The notes: generated by a model not told the origin, from the letters alone. A stretch of 64,000 nucleotides of DNA from Bacteroidota bacterium (GCA_963169325.1 CAUJEY010000132.1:1-64000), one strand, 5' to 3'. Counted from the stretch's first letter, positions 20,289-32,000 are shown. Numbers and translations: made by a program.

Positions 20289-20960
20289 TCACCGGCTGCT
20301 ATTTTCGCTCTTTGTTTCATCTCTATATTCCTTTATCTGACTCAACAACTCCATTGATGTTATGACCGGGTTCCATTCTTTCCCGTTAAATATAAGACGG
20401 AACCATTTTTTATCCTTATTCTCATACCGGATATTAAAAAAGAGCCAGATGGCAAGATAAGTAAATGATCCTGTTATGATGATTTGAAGTGCATATAACC
20501 AGGCGTTTCCATTTTCCAACATACTTTCATTCCAGTAAAAGGTGGTCCAGACCGGGAGTTGAAGAAAAAGCAGCCGTGTAACCCAAATCGTTGACGATTT
20601 TAAACGCGCTATCTTTTCCTGTACCGCTACTATCGGCGCACTGATATCTACCTGGTGGATAAGAATCATCTGATACAAATATATACCAATGGCCAGTTTG
20701 GTCAATAGCACCTGAATGCCTGCCGAAATCAGAAAAAACGGACTGGCGATGCTAAACAGGTTGATGATTAAGGTATCGACAAAAACAACCCATAGAAGGC
20801 CAATCACAATAGTGAATATCTTAATCGGCTTCATGGAAGATATAAATGACTGAACCTTGATCCGGGTAATATCCTCCGTATTTTTCCGGTTCAGTACCAG
20901 GTTTTCTTCCAGTTTTTTGTCGTAAGATTTCCAGATTTCTATCATTTCTAATTCTTTCAT
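20289..20960 (-). CDS. Hypothetical membrane protein encoded next to an ECF sigma factor
   Basis: Several TM segments; 6-nt gap to the sigma factor ORF. Confidence 0.7.
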   Translation of the reverse strand: MKELEMIEIWKSYDKKLEENLVLNRKNTEDITRIKVQSFISSMKPIKIFTIVIGLLWVVFVDTLIINLFSIASPFFLISAGIQVLLTKLAIGIYLYQMILIHQVDISAPIVAVQEKIARLKSSTIWVTRLLFLQLPVWTTFYWNESMLENGNAWLYALQIIITGSFTYLAIWLFFNIRYENKDKKWFRLIFNGKEWNPVITSMELLSQIKEYRDETKSENSSR

Positions 20961-20965
20961 CTTGA

Positions 20966-21475
20966 TTAGGTTTTTACGTTCGAAAATTTTTGTTTTAACT
21001 GAAGTTTTATTCTTGAAATTTTGGTAGCGATATTCGTCACGGTCAACCCAAGTATTTCTGCTATCTCCTGTTGACTGTTCTCTTCCAAATAAAGCAGCAT
21101 AATAGCCCGGTCCATTTCCTTCAGTTCCTTTATGAACCGGTGTAGCCGATCCACCTCAGCGTCTAACTCGCCCGTGTTTTCTGCCTCATACAGGTGAAGA
21201 ATTCCATCGGATAAGGGTTGGCTGATTTGATCTCTGCTATTTTCTTTTCTGTAAAAGGAAATGGAAACGTTCAACGCAATTCTGTACATCCAGGTGGTCA
21301 GCTTAAATTTTTCATCATAATGATGGAAGGAAAGCCATAACTGAAGGATGATCTCCTGAATCAGGTCCTTTCGATGTTCCGAATTTTTGCAATAGGAGTT
21401 GGCTATTTTGTAAATAATACCCTTGTTTGCTTCTATTACGGTCAGAAAAGTTTGCGCATCTCTTTTTAAAGACAT
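20966..21475 (-). CDS. ECF-type RNA polymerase sigma factor
   Basis: Region 2 KDLIQEIILQLWLSFHHYDEKFKLTTWMYRIALN and region 4 helix-turn-helix. Confidence 0.9.
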   Translation of the reverse strand: MSLKRDAQTFLTVIEANKGIIYKIANSYCKNSEHRKDLIQEIILQLWLSFHHYDEKFKLTTWMYRIALNVSISFYRKENSRDQISQPLSDGILHLYEAENTGELDAEVDRLHRFIKELKEMDRAIMLLYLEENSQQEIAEILGLTVTNIATKISRIKLQLKQKFSNVKT

Positions 21476-21595
21476 CGTTTTTAAAATTGACGTTTTGTAA
21501 CCCACGCCCTGAATTGGATATTGTGGTTTTCCTGATTATTCGCAAGAGGTCTGGAAATATCACACTTAAAGAAGAATTTTTATTCACCTTTTCGA

Positions 21596-21633
21596 TGTCC
21601 GCCTACGCACACCCGCCTGTCCGAAAACGAACA
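21596..21633 (+). promoter_or_regulatory. Two tandem dyads TGTNCG-N4-CGNACA, candidate enhancer-binding-protein sites
   Basis: TGTCCGCCTACGCACA (21596) and TGTCCGAAAACGAACA (21618), 22 bp apart. Confidence 0.65.
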
Positions 21634-21685
21634 TCCCCACACGATACACTATCTCAAAAATTTGATTATCAGCAACATACATCAC

Positions 21686-21700
21686 TGGCATGGCAATTGC
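21686..21700 (+). promoter_or_regulatory. Sigma-54-like -24/-12 promoter
   Basis: TGGCATGGCAATTGC matches TGGCAYG-N4-TTGC; 46 nt before ATG. Confidence 0.65.
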
Positions 21701-21745
21701 CGCAAACGACCAAAGTGTGAAAACAATTGACAATCCGGCTAAGCT

Positions 21746-24217
21746 ATGTTACAAAATTATCTGAAAATCGCCCTGCGCAACCTCTGGCGCAACAAATCTC
21801 AATCCGCCATCCTTATCGGCGGTCTGGCAGCGGGCATGGGCGCTTGTATGCTATTGTTGCAATACGTCAGTTTCGAGTTGAGTTTCGATGATTTCCACGC
21901 GAAAAAAGATCGCATCTACCGGGTGGTCAACGAACGTATACAGGACGGCAAAACCATCCAAAAGGGCACCATTACCTACCCAACGATCGGAGCGGCGATG
22001 GCGAAAGATTTTCCGGAGGTAGCCAATCATACCCGGATCATGCAAGGCGGTGAAGTATTCGTCCGGCACGAGGATAAACTGGCGTTGCAGGAAGGTTTTC
22101 TCTGGGTGGATGAGCATTTTTACGAGATTTTCGATTTTCCGATGCTCGCCAAATCAGACGACGGTTTTTTGGCGGAACCAAATCAGGTGGTGCTCACCCG
22201 CAGCGTCGCCGATTTTTATTTCCCTGGCGCAAAAGGAGACTACCAAACGGCAATTGGCAAGATTGTGTTCCTGGAAACGGACAATAACCCGTACAAAATC
22301 GCCGGGGTCTGCGAAGACGTACCGGCCAATTCGTTGTTGCAATTCAAGGCCCTGGGCTCCTATGCCTCCGTTATCCGGCGCGCGGGCAAAGAGGCTGACG
22401 AAAGTTGGACCTGGTCGGATTTCTGGCATTATATCGAACTGAAACCCGGCGTCGATGCCGCCGCGCTCGAAGCCAAATTCCCCGCCTTCAGCAACCGCTA
22501 CTTTCGGGGCACGGAAGTGTCGGGAAGTCAGGAAGTATTTACCCTGCAACCCCTGAAAAAAGCGCACTTGTACTCTGCCGGACTAGAATACGAGATCGGC
22601 GAAACGGCCAATGGCAGGGCGGTGTGGTCGCTGCTTATCCTCGCATTTTTTATTCTCGTCATTGCCTGGATCAACTACGTCAACCTCTCTTCCATACGGG
22701 CGATAGAACGGGCCAAGGAAGTAGGGGTGCGAAAAGTGGTTGGCGCCAAACGGAGTATGCTCATGGGTCAGTTTCTGACGGAAGCACTGCTGGTGAATAT
22801 GCTGGCGTTGTTGTTCGCATGGTGGGGCGCGGCAATGCTCAAACCCTGGTTTGCCGCCAACTTCGGGCTGGACGCTTCAGCCTTGCAATTTGCCACGGCA
22901 AACAACTGGTTCATCCCGGTCTCCATGCTGGGACTGGTACTGGCCGGCGTGCTGGTATCCGGCTTTTACCCGGCCTGGTTGTTGTCGGCGCCGCATGTTG
23001 CCAACGTGCTGAAAGGTAATTTCCGCTCCTCCTTTACGGGCGCGGCGGGCGGTGGCGGGCAGTTGCGCCAAGGTTTGGTTGTGTTCCAGTTCACCGCTTC
23101 CATCGCTCTGATCACAGCCACCTGGCTGGTCTCCAGGCAAATCGATTTTATGAACAAACAGGACCTGGGCATCAATATCGACCAGGTCGTGACGATAGAC
23201 GGGCCGAGACTGACCGGCTGGGACAGTACTTTCATCACGAAAATGAATGCTTATAAAGCAAAACTGCTCACCAATCCGCATGTTAAAAGCGGCGCCACCT
23301 CCAACCACACCATAACCGACGACCAGCAGGGCCGGATTTTTCAAATTGAAAAAAAGAGCGACAACCCTTCTAAAGAGCAATACACCAGCAGCTTCATGAT
23401 GACGGATTTCGGCTATGCCGAAACGTATGGCATCAAGCCGCTCGCAGGCAGGTTTTTTTATGAAACCGATCATAACCCCGACTTCGATAAACTCGACAAA
23501 ATCGTGGTGACGGAGACAACGGTAAAAATGTTCGGTTATGCCTCCCACGAAGCCGCCATCGGTCAAACCATCAGGTACTGGGACCGGAACTGGACCATTA
23601 TAGGCGTGCTGCCCGATTACCACACGAAGTCGTTGCACCATGCAATCGAGCCCCTGATTTTTATGCCGGCTTATTCCTCGGGCAACAAACTGTCGCTACT
23701 GCTGGACGGCAATGACATGGACGCGACCATCGGTTTCATTCAGGCCACTTTTCAGGAATTTTTTCCCGGCAATGCGTTTAGTTATGAATTCCTGAACGAG
23801 GCTTATAGCAAACTCTATGAAGCCGATGCCCGCTTCGGGAGAATTCTCGGCTTTTTCACCTTGCTTACGATCCTGATTGCCTGCCTCGGCTTATTCGGGC
23901 TGGCTTCGTACACGACGTTTTTAAGAAAAAAAGAGATCGGTGTGCGTAAAGTACTGGGCGCCTCCACGGCTGGCATCGTTGCGCTGCTGTCGAAGGATTT
24001 TTTGAAATTAGTCCTTTTGTCATTGGTCATTGCGTCGCCGGTGGCCTGGTATTTTATGCACCATTGGTTGCAGGAGTTTCCATACCGGATCAACATCGAA
24101 TGGTGGGTATTTGCCCTGGCGGGTGTTTCGGCCCTGGCCGTGGCGTTTCTGACGGTGGGCGCACAGAGTATGAAGGCGGCGTTGGAGAATCCCGTGAAGG
24201 CGTTGCGGAGCGAGTGA
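21746..24217 (+). CDS. ABC transporter permease, MacB/FtsX type
   Basis: LKIALRNLWRNKSQSAILIGGLA, two FtsX domains (AKEVGVRKVVGA; KKEIGVRKVLGAS), C-terminal NPVKALRSE. Confidence 0.93.
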   Translation: MLQNYLKIALRNLWRNKSQSAILIGGLAAGMGACMLLLQYVSFELSFDDFHAKKDRIYRVVNERIQDGKTIQKGTITYPTIGAAMAKDFPEVANHTRIMQGGEVFVRHEDKLALQEGFLWVDEHFYEIFDFPMLAKSDDGFLAEPNQVVLTRSVADFYFPGAKGDYQTAIGKIVFLETDNNPYKIAGVCEDVPANSLLQFKALGSYASVIRRAGKEADESWTWSDFWHYIELKPGVDAAALEAKFPAFSNRYFRGTEVSGSQEVFTLQPLKKAHLYSAGLEYEIGETANGRAVWSLLILAFFILVIAWINYVNLSSIRAIERAKEVGVRKVVGAKRSMLMGQFLTEALLVNMLALLFAWWGAAMLKPWFAANFGLDASALQFATANNWFIPVSMLGLVLAGVLVSGFYPAWLLSAPHVANVLKGNFRSSFTGAAGGGGQLRQGLVVFQFTASIALITATWLVSRQIDFMNKQDLGINIDQVVTIDGPRLTGWDSTFITKMNAYKAKLLTNPHVKSGATSNHTITDDQQGRIFQIEKKSDNPSKEQYTSSFMMTDFGYAETYGIKPLAGRFFYETDHNPDFDKLDKIVVTETTVKMFGYASHEAAIGQTIRYWDRNWTIIGVLPDYHTKSLHHAIEPLIFMPAYSSGNKLSLLLDGNDMDATIGFIQATFQEFFPGNAFSYEFLNEAYSKLYEADARFGRILGFFTLLTILIACLGLFGLASYTTFLRKKEIGVRKVLGASTAGIVALLSKDFLKLVLLSLVIASPVAWYFMHHWLQEFPYRINIEWWVFALAGVSALAVAFLTVGAQSMKAALENPVKALRSE

Positions 24218-24364
24218 GTGCTGACAGATCGGGATGAAGCCGTTGCGGAGCGCGTGGGGTTTTCCTGAAATTTAGATACACATTTTAACTGAATTCATTT
24301 ATTTTAGTCAGAACACCTTTTAATTATTCTATAGCAGATTCATTCTTGAATTTGAAAATCCTTA

Positions 24365-24524
24365 GAAACCGTCTGAAAACCCCTGGCGAGGTGAGAAGGT
24401 GCAGGTTTTGGCGTCAGACAAGGCTCGTTTTTGAGGGAATAGTCTTGTCCTATTGCCGAAAATAGCCGCCTTATGACGTCAAAAGATGCGCCTTATCGCC
24501 CGACAGGGGTTTTCAGACGGTTTC
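24365..24524. mobile_element. MITE-like element, 160 bp
   Basis: Terminal inverted repeats GAAACCGTCTGAAAACCCCTG / CAGGGGTTTTCAGACGGTTTC flanked by TTA on both sides; interior folds back imperfectly. Confidence 0.75.
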
Positions 24525-24758
24525 TTAGACTGTTTTTTGCTTTATTTGTGTAAATACAAAATTTGAAATTTCATATAATATTACTATTGCAGTAAAAGTC
24601 AGAATAAGCATAGCAATATATTCAAACATTGTATTCCATATACTGTTATTTTTCGGGTCACTATCTATTAGTAATCCTAGTGTTGTTAATCCTAGCGAAA
24701 CTAGGAATATTACGAAAATTGTTTTTTTATTCATTTTATTTAATTTTTGGCTACCCAT
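24525..24758 (-). CDS. Small two-TM membrane protein
   Basis: 77 aa with hydrophobic segments; stop is the TTA flanking the MITE. Confidence 0.45.
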   Translation of the reverse strand: MGSQKLNKMNKKTIFVIFLVSLGLTTLGLLIDSDPKNNSIWNTMFEYIAMLILTFTAIVILYEISNFVFTQIKQKTV

Positions 24759-24782
24759 GAGCAGTCACGAAGAGCCTAGTTT

Positions 24783-25019
24783 TTAAAGTTCCTTTAGCAT
24801 AACATATTTATCTATGGCTTCATTAAGTTCTTCTCCCCATAAATATTTTGCAACGATAATGCCATTTTCATCAATCAATAAATTATCCGGTATTGTATTT
24901 ATACCATAAATTATTCCGGCCGTACTATTCCGCCCTTTAAGATCACTCACGTGGTTCCAGGTTAAATTATCTTCTATAATTGCTTTTTTCCAACATACCA
25001 AAACCAACAAATATGACAC
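24783..25019 (-). pseudogene. C-terminal fragment of a TlpA/thioredoxin-like protein
   Basis: ...YGINTIPDNLLIDENGIIVAKYLWGEELNEAIDKYV; catalytic CxxC region missing. Confidence 0.65.
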
Positions 25020-25993
25020 CTCTTTTCCGGATCATCTCGCCATTCCTCTTACTCTATTCCGGTTGCATCTTCCTGGCTGCTCAGGGCGCCATTGTGGTGC
25101 AACACGCCGAACCCCGCACTGGCAGGACACTTCTCACCGATAGCCTTTCTATGCCGGAAGAAAACGCCGGATACACCTTGGTTTTGCCGGAAAAAGCAGC
25201 GCCAAAAGCGGTGCTGGTGTTGTTCCACTCCGGCAGGGATACCACCGATGCCGGTTATGAAATGCGGTTGTACGTGGAAGCCGTGAAACGGCAGGCGGCA
25301 GTGCTGTATGTTACTACGGGCAACCGTTTTGAGTTTTTATTCGACGAGTCGGCATACACACAACTGGACGGCTACCTGCACAAGGCTATAGTGGAACACG
25401 GGCTTCCCGCCGACCGACTGCTGTTTGGCGGCATGTCGCTGGCCGGCACCCGCGCCATGAAGTTTGCGATTTGGTGCCTGGAGGGAAAATCCGCACACGG
25501 TATTCGCCCGAAAGCCGTGGCCGTGTGCGATGCGCCGCTCGATTTTGTACGCTTCTGGAAAGCGCTCGACCGGTCAAAACGGCTACAAATCAATCCGATA
25601 GCCGCCAACGAAGCCGCCTGGGTGACGGCCGTTTTGGAACGAAATCTCGACGGCACCCCCAAAGAGCGCCCTGAAGCATACCAGGACTACTCCCCTTACT
25701 CCCACGACACAGACAACGGCGGCCGTGCCGCCCTGCTCAAAGACACCCCTTTCCGGGCCTATATCGAACCCGACGTGCAATGGTGGATGGACAACCGCGG
25801 CAACGATTACTACTCCATGAATGCCCTCGACGCCGCAGCCGTGGTCAATCAACTCCGCATATCAGGCAATAAAAAAGCCGAACTCGTGCTCACTTCCGGG
25901 AAAGGCCATCGCCCCGACGGCAGCCGGCACCCACACTCCTGGAGCATTGTGGATAACGGGGAATTGGTAGAGTGGTTGTTGGGCTTGGAGTAG
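25013..25993 (+). CDS. Secreted alpha/beta-hydrolase-like protein
   Basis: Signal peptide; LFGGMSLAGTRAM nucleophile-elbow-like motif; start trimmed from 24980. Confidence 0.7.
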   Translation: MTPLFRIISPFLLLYSGCIFLAAQGAIVVQHAEPRTGRTLLTDSLSMPEENAGYTLVLPEKAAPKAVLVLFHSGRDTTDAGYEMRLYVEAVKRQAAVLYVTTGNRFEFLFDESAYTQLDGYLHKAIVEHGLPADRLLFGGMSLAGTRAMKFAIWCLEGKSAHGIRPKAVAVCDAPLDFVRFWKALDRSKRLQINPIAANEAAWVTAVLERNLDGTPKERPEAYQDYSPYSHDTDNGGRAALLKDTPFRAYIEPDVQWWMDNRGNDYYSMNALDAAAVVNQLRISGNKKAELVLTSGKGHRPDGSRHPHSWSIVDNGELVEWLLGLE

Positions 25994-26004
25994 GCGGTAA
26001 CCTC

Positions 26005-29000
26005 CTACCGAACCAACGTAACATCCCCTTTGACCAGCATCCGCTGCCCGTTCGTCAGTTCAAATTCCGCATACCAGGTAAATACCCCGGGCATCATATC
26101 GCGTTGGTCGAAACGGCCATCCCACCCCAGTGTTTCCTGGTTTGGGGCAAAATCCCGGCCTTCGAACACCAGCTCGCCCCAGCGGCTGTACACCCGGAAC
26201 ACACGCACCACACGCACACAGGAGGCTGTCTCCGGATAAAACCAATCATTCCGGCCATCATCGTCCGGTTGAAATGCATTGGCCATATACACATCGCAAA
26301 CCGGATCCACGCGCAGCCAGATCGAATCGGTAGCCATACAACCCCGGCTGTCCGTCACTTTCAGGGCGTACCAGGTGTTCTCTTCCGGATTCGCAAACGG
26401 CTCGGCACAGGTATTACAACTGAGCTGGTCCGGCGGCGTCCAGGCGAATTGCAGCGGCGGTTCGCCAAAAACCACCGGCGTTAACTGAATGGATTGGCCC
26501 AGTCCAACCTGGGCCGTCGAGGGTAAATCTATCGTTACGTCCGGCAGTGCTGCTACCGTCACCAGCACCGTAGAATCGCAGCCATTGGCCGCCAAAAAGG
26601 CAAACGGATACGGCCCACCGGGCGTTAAATTCTGGCCGTTATAAACCGCCGGCTCGCCGGGGCAAGTCACCAATTGTACCTGACTCAATACCGAATCAAT
26701 TTCCAAAACCGTCACCAATACCGTGGAATCGCAGCCATTGGCAGCCATAAAGGCAAACGGATACGGCCCGCCGGGCGATAAATTTTGACCGTTATAAACC
26801 GCCGGCTCCCCGGAACAGGTCACCAATTGCACCTGACTCAACACTGAATCAACTTCCAAAACCGTCACCAGCACTGTAGAGTCGCAGCCGTTAGTCGCCA
26901 AAAAAGCAAACAGATACGGCCCACCGGGCAGTAAATTTTGACCGTTATAAACCGTCGGCTCGCCGGAGCAGGTCACCAATTGCACCTGACTCAATACTGA
27001 ATCAATTTCCAAAACTGTCACCAGTACTGTGGAATCGCAGCCATTCGCAGCCAAAAAGGCAAATGGATACGGCCCACCGGGCAGTAAATTTTGACCGTTA
27101 TAAACCGCCGGCTCGCCGGGACAGGTCACCAATTGCACCTGACTCAGCACCGTATCAATTTCCAACACTGTCACCAGCACCGTGGAATCGCAGCCGTTGG
27201 CCGCCAGGTAGGCAAAAGGGTACGCGCCGGGCAGTAAATTTTGGCCGTTATAAACCGCTGGTTCGCCGGGACAGGTCACTAATTGCACCTGACTCAACAC
27301 CGAATCAATTTCTAAAACCGTCACCAGCACCGTAGAATCGCAGCCATTGGCAGCCATGTAGGCAAAAGGATACGCGCCGGGCGTTAAATTTTGGCCGTTA
27401 TAAACCGCCGGCTCGCCGGGACATGTCACTAATTGCACCTGACTCAGCACCGAATCAATTTCCAAAACCGTCACCAGCACCGTGGAATCGCAGCCGTTGG
27501 CTGCCATGTAGGCAAAAGGGTACGCGCCGGGCGTTAAATTTTGGCCGTTATAAACCGCAGGCTCGTCGGGGCAGGTCACTAGTTGCACCTGACTCAGCAC
27601 CGAATCAATTTCCAAAACAGTCACCAGCACCGTGGAATCGCAGCCACTGGCAGCCATGTAGGCAAAAGGGTACGCGCCGGGCGTTAAATTTTGGCCGTTA
27701 TAAACCGCCGGTTCGCCGGGACAAGTAACGAGTTGCACCTGACTCAACACCGAATCAATTTCCAAAACCGTCACCAGTACCGTAGAATCGCAGCCATTAG
27801 CCGCCATATAGGCAAAAGGGTACGCGCCGGGCGTTAAATTCTGGCCGTTATAAACCGCAGGCTCGCCGGGACAAGTAACGAGTTGCACCTGGCTCAACAC
27901 CGAATCAATTTCCAAAACCGTGACCAACACTGTGGAATCGCAGCCATTGGCCGCCAAGTAGGCAAAAGGGTACGCGCCGGGCGTCAAACTTTGACCGTTA
28001 TAAACCACCGGTTCGCCGGGACATGTCACGAGTTGCACCTGACTTAACACCGAATCGCCCAAAATTTGAATTGTCAGGGTATCTGCCGACAGACACCCTC
28101 CCATTTCCCCAACAATGATGTAGGTGATATTTGCCGGTGCCGTAGTCACCACGGTCGGGCAATCGGCGCAGGACAAATGATCATCCGGGTACCAATGCCA
28201 GGCAGTAAAGGGCGCGGGCAGTTGATACGTAAACGCCGCACCGGCACAAGCCGAGCGATCCGGGCCAAGGTCGAGTACCGTGGTCGGAATCAAGGTGATT
28301 TCCAGTGTATCGCTTTGTTTATTTCCGCAACCATCCCAAACATCCACCCAGTACTTTCCGGGCACGGTGGTGGTCGTATTTGTTTGTTCGGTAGTACCGT
28401 CGTACCAGCGGTATTTCGGAAAACCAGGGCCGGCATCAAGCACTGTCACTCCTTTATCACAAACGGCGCGGTCCGGCCCCAGGTCGAGCACAGCGGTGGA
28501 TGGTTCCAGTACGGTGATATACAGCGTATCGGCGGCTTCACCACATAACGACACGGCACGGGCAATGATTTCCGTCTGGCCCGCCTCATCGAACAGGATG
28601 GTGACACTTTCCTTCGTCTGATTGGCAATTACCCCTACTCCATTGACTATGAAATCGACCGATTGAACGCCGCAGGGCAATTTTTTTAGCATATAGGTTT
28701 GTTCCTGTGGAAATTGACACAAGGTGTCCACCAGGTTTTTTTCGTCAAAATAAACGGCGGGCTTCCAAAAATAACTCACCAAAAAATTCGGCAAACTCAG
28801 GTTGGTCCCCGGCGTACCGGCCAGGGTTTGCCCGCCTTCCTGATACAGGCAACCGGCCCCGGCTTCATCCGGTTTGTGAATAATCCCCAGCTGTGTGGTA
28901 AACACCCCGGGGCCGCTGTTGGTGGTGTATATTTTGCCGTTTTTAGCCAACTGAAGTTGCCCATAATGGTAAATACCCGGGAAAGAAGCCAGCAGTACCG

Positions 29001-32000
29001 CCGAGGCAGCAATTGCCGATGCGTCGCCGGCCAGCAGATCGAACTGAAAAAGGCTGGACGTATTACCCAAACCGGTCGCATACAGGTACCGCCCGGTGGG
29101 GGAAAATTCCACTCCATAAGGATTGATCAACCCCGGCGCCTTCAACAACACCGGATTGCTCACCGTACCCGTCGCCGCGTCGAAATCAAAAATTTCCACG
29201 GCATTCGTATGGTGCAGGGCGCGCGCCAGATGCAGGCCGTCAGGCGCTATTTTCATTTGCCCGATGACATCGTAGTTTCCGTTCGGCGCCGGCCCGCCGG
29301 TTCCGGCATTGCTGACTACCGGCGTGGTATTCAGGCCGTTTTGGTCTATCCGGTAAGCCAGAAAGGCATTGGTAGTTTTGCGGTGGTTGAGCACCCAATA
29401 ATCCGTGCCGTTGCAATGGCGCGCGGCGCTCATTTGTTCCACCAGTTCGCCGGCGGGTGTCAACGGGAGATTTTTTTTGCCGGCAGGCACATCACCGAAA
29501 CCGCTATTGAGCGTCATATCCACTTCCGAATACGAGAGTCCGCGCAGGGGGCCGTTGTCGTAACTGTCGGGTGTGAACACATAAAACCGGGCCGGGTTGC
29601 CGGGGTGCGGCACGATGAGCGTTTGGCTGGACGAGCCGTGTCCGAACAACCCGCTTCCGTTGGGCATGGCCAGGTGGTTGCGCTGAAAAATGGTTTTGGC
29701 ATCGGTATAAAAAATCAGGCGCCCGAGCGGGTCACTCGCCACAGCCGAGGCTTCGTTGGTGGTGGTCTTACCGTCGGTCAGCACTTGGGGCGGGTCATTG
29801 GTAAAATTCAAACCGGCCTGCCGGCCAAAATACCAGATGTTGGTTTCCGAGCCGTCGCAGGTATGGCAGTCGCAATCGGGGTCGAGGCAGTCGAACAGGT
29901 TGTCGCCGTCGTCGTCGAGGCCGTTGTTGCAAATTTCGGGCGTGCAGATTTCGATACAAACATCAGTCGTCGTGAGGTTCTGCGCACGGGGAACAGCGTT
30001 GCGCGGCGCCAGCGTTACCGGGCTGGGATATCGAAGCAGATTGACCGCCACGGAGATCGTGGGCAAATCCGTGGCAGAAACAATCATATCGAGCGGCTCC
30101 GGACAATCGCCCCCTACCCGGCCGTCGTCGATGCGGATTTTGGCTACCGCCAAATCGCCGGCGCCCAGGTGCTGCGCCGCGAAGTACAGGTAGTTTCCGA
30201 CGCCGACGAGCAGGTTTTCCCCCCGCAAAATGCGGTAATTACGGAATTCGCGGGCCCACACCGGATTGCCGTTTTTATCGATGTGGAGCAGGCCAACACT
30301 GGGCGGCTGACCGGCAACCAGATTGGTCACCAGTACGATATAGCCGTTTGGCACCGAGATAATACCTCTGGTGGTCGCCTGGGCCAGGGGCAACGTGTAC
30401 CGTTTGGCCCAGAGGATACTGCCGGCGAGGTCCGTTTTACAAACGGCAATGCTATTGGTCAGGCCGGCGTCGCTGTCAAAGTCGCCATACACCGTGGTCA
30501 CCATACTTGCCCCGTCGAAAATGAAATCCGAGGCATAGTTGCGGGCCGTGGCGCCCGGGCCGAAAAACAGCATACGGCTCCATACCGGATTGCCCGTTGG
30601 GTCGAAACAACTCAGGCCCGCGCGCATGCCGCCAAACGCGGCGCCGTAGGTGTACCGGCCGGCCGTGTACCAAAAACCGGCCCGTTGTTTAATATCTAAA
30701 AATGACTCCGAACTACCATAGGTGTACGCATAAGGCGTACCCGTGATGGCTCCGGTATTCCGGTTGATCTCAACGAGATTGGCATCGTCGAAACTGCCGG
30801 GCGCCGGTGAGTTGTGGTACGACCAGGTGGCCAGAAAGTTTCCACCCGCTGCTTTTTCCTGAATGTTATAACAAAAGGATTGTGGGTTTACGGGATTTTC
30901 GCGCACCCAGTCGACCTGGTCCGTCGCAGGGTTGTAGCGAAAAACAAAGCCCGTCAGCGAACCCAAACCGAACAAGCCGCAACCCGCAATATGGCCTTCG
31001 CTGTCTTCGATAATCTGGCTGATCTGTTCGCCGGCGCCGCTGGCAAATTTGAAAATGCGCACCCATAAGGGCGAGCCGCCGGGCGCCATTTTCATCAGCA
31101 GCGAACTGTCGTTCCGGAATCCGCTGACGTAAAAATTGCCGTCGGAAGCCTGGATGATATTGGTGCCGCCTTGTTGTACGCCAGGTGTGCTGAAGGTTTT
31201 GATCCAGGTGTTTTCGCAGGGTGGGTCTTCCGGGCAGTCGGGCGCGCAAATTTCGGTTTTAGCCACCGTGACGGGTTGTGCGGTCAGGGTCACGTTTTGC
31301 AACACCGGGGGCGTGATCTCCTGCAGGGAGCCGTTGGTTTGGGTGATTTGCAGGGGGATGACGGCCGTGGTATGCGGGGTTTCGGGGCAAAGCCCGGCGT
31401 GGCCGTCGGCGTCCGTTTTGAGCACATAAAAATCATCGCCGCCGCTGCCTGCGCTGGTGGTTCTGCCGGTCCAGAGCAAGCCGCCGGAGGTCAGGGCGCG
31501 CACATCGAATAGGCTTTCCAGCCCGCCGCCGCCGTATTGCCTGCTCCAGAGGATCTGCCCGGCGTCGTCTATTTTCAGCAAATACGCTTTGGTATCGCCG
31601 GTGTTCGGCCGGTTTCGGCCGGCGAGAACGAAATTGCCGTCGGCGGTATTCACTAAGCCCGTCGTTTCCCAATCGAGGTTATTGGACGGCCGGTACAGCC
31701 TGGTCCAAAGCATGTTGCCGTCGGCGTCGGTGCGCACGATACCGCCTTCGGGGTAATTCCCCGCGCTGAAATTCCACAAGCCGGCGGCAAACAAAAATCC
31801 GCCGTCGGCGGCGATGGACACATCGCTGAACCCGCCGTCGGTGGGGGTGCCGTAGGCCTTGGTCCAAAGCAGGTTGCCCGCAGCGTCGATGCGATACGCC
31901 ACGCCGTCGTGGGGACCGCCGAGGCCGTACGAATTGCCGTAGCCCGAAGCGATGTATCCGCCGCCGGGCAGTTCGCGCACGCCGGTGACAAAATCAGTCC

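Noticed and set aside
26554-28056. Possible CRISPR array from regular ~150-bp repeats
   Set aside because: Repeats are coding, in frame and without unique spacers.
28699-30699. 666-aa plus-strand ORF antisense to the giant metalloprotease
   Set aside because: Low-complexity RG/AG-rich shadow frame of a clearly coding minus-strand gene; no domain resemblance.
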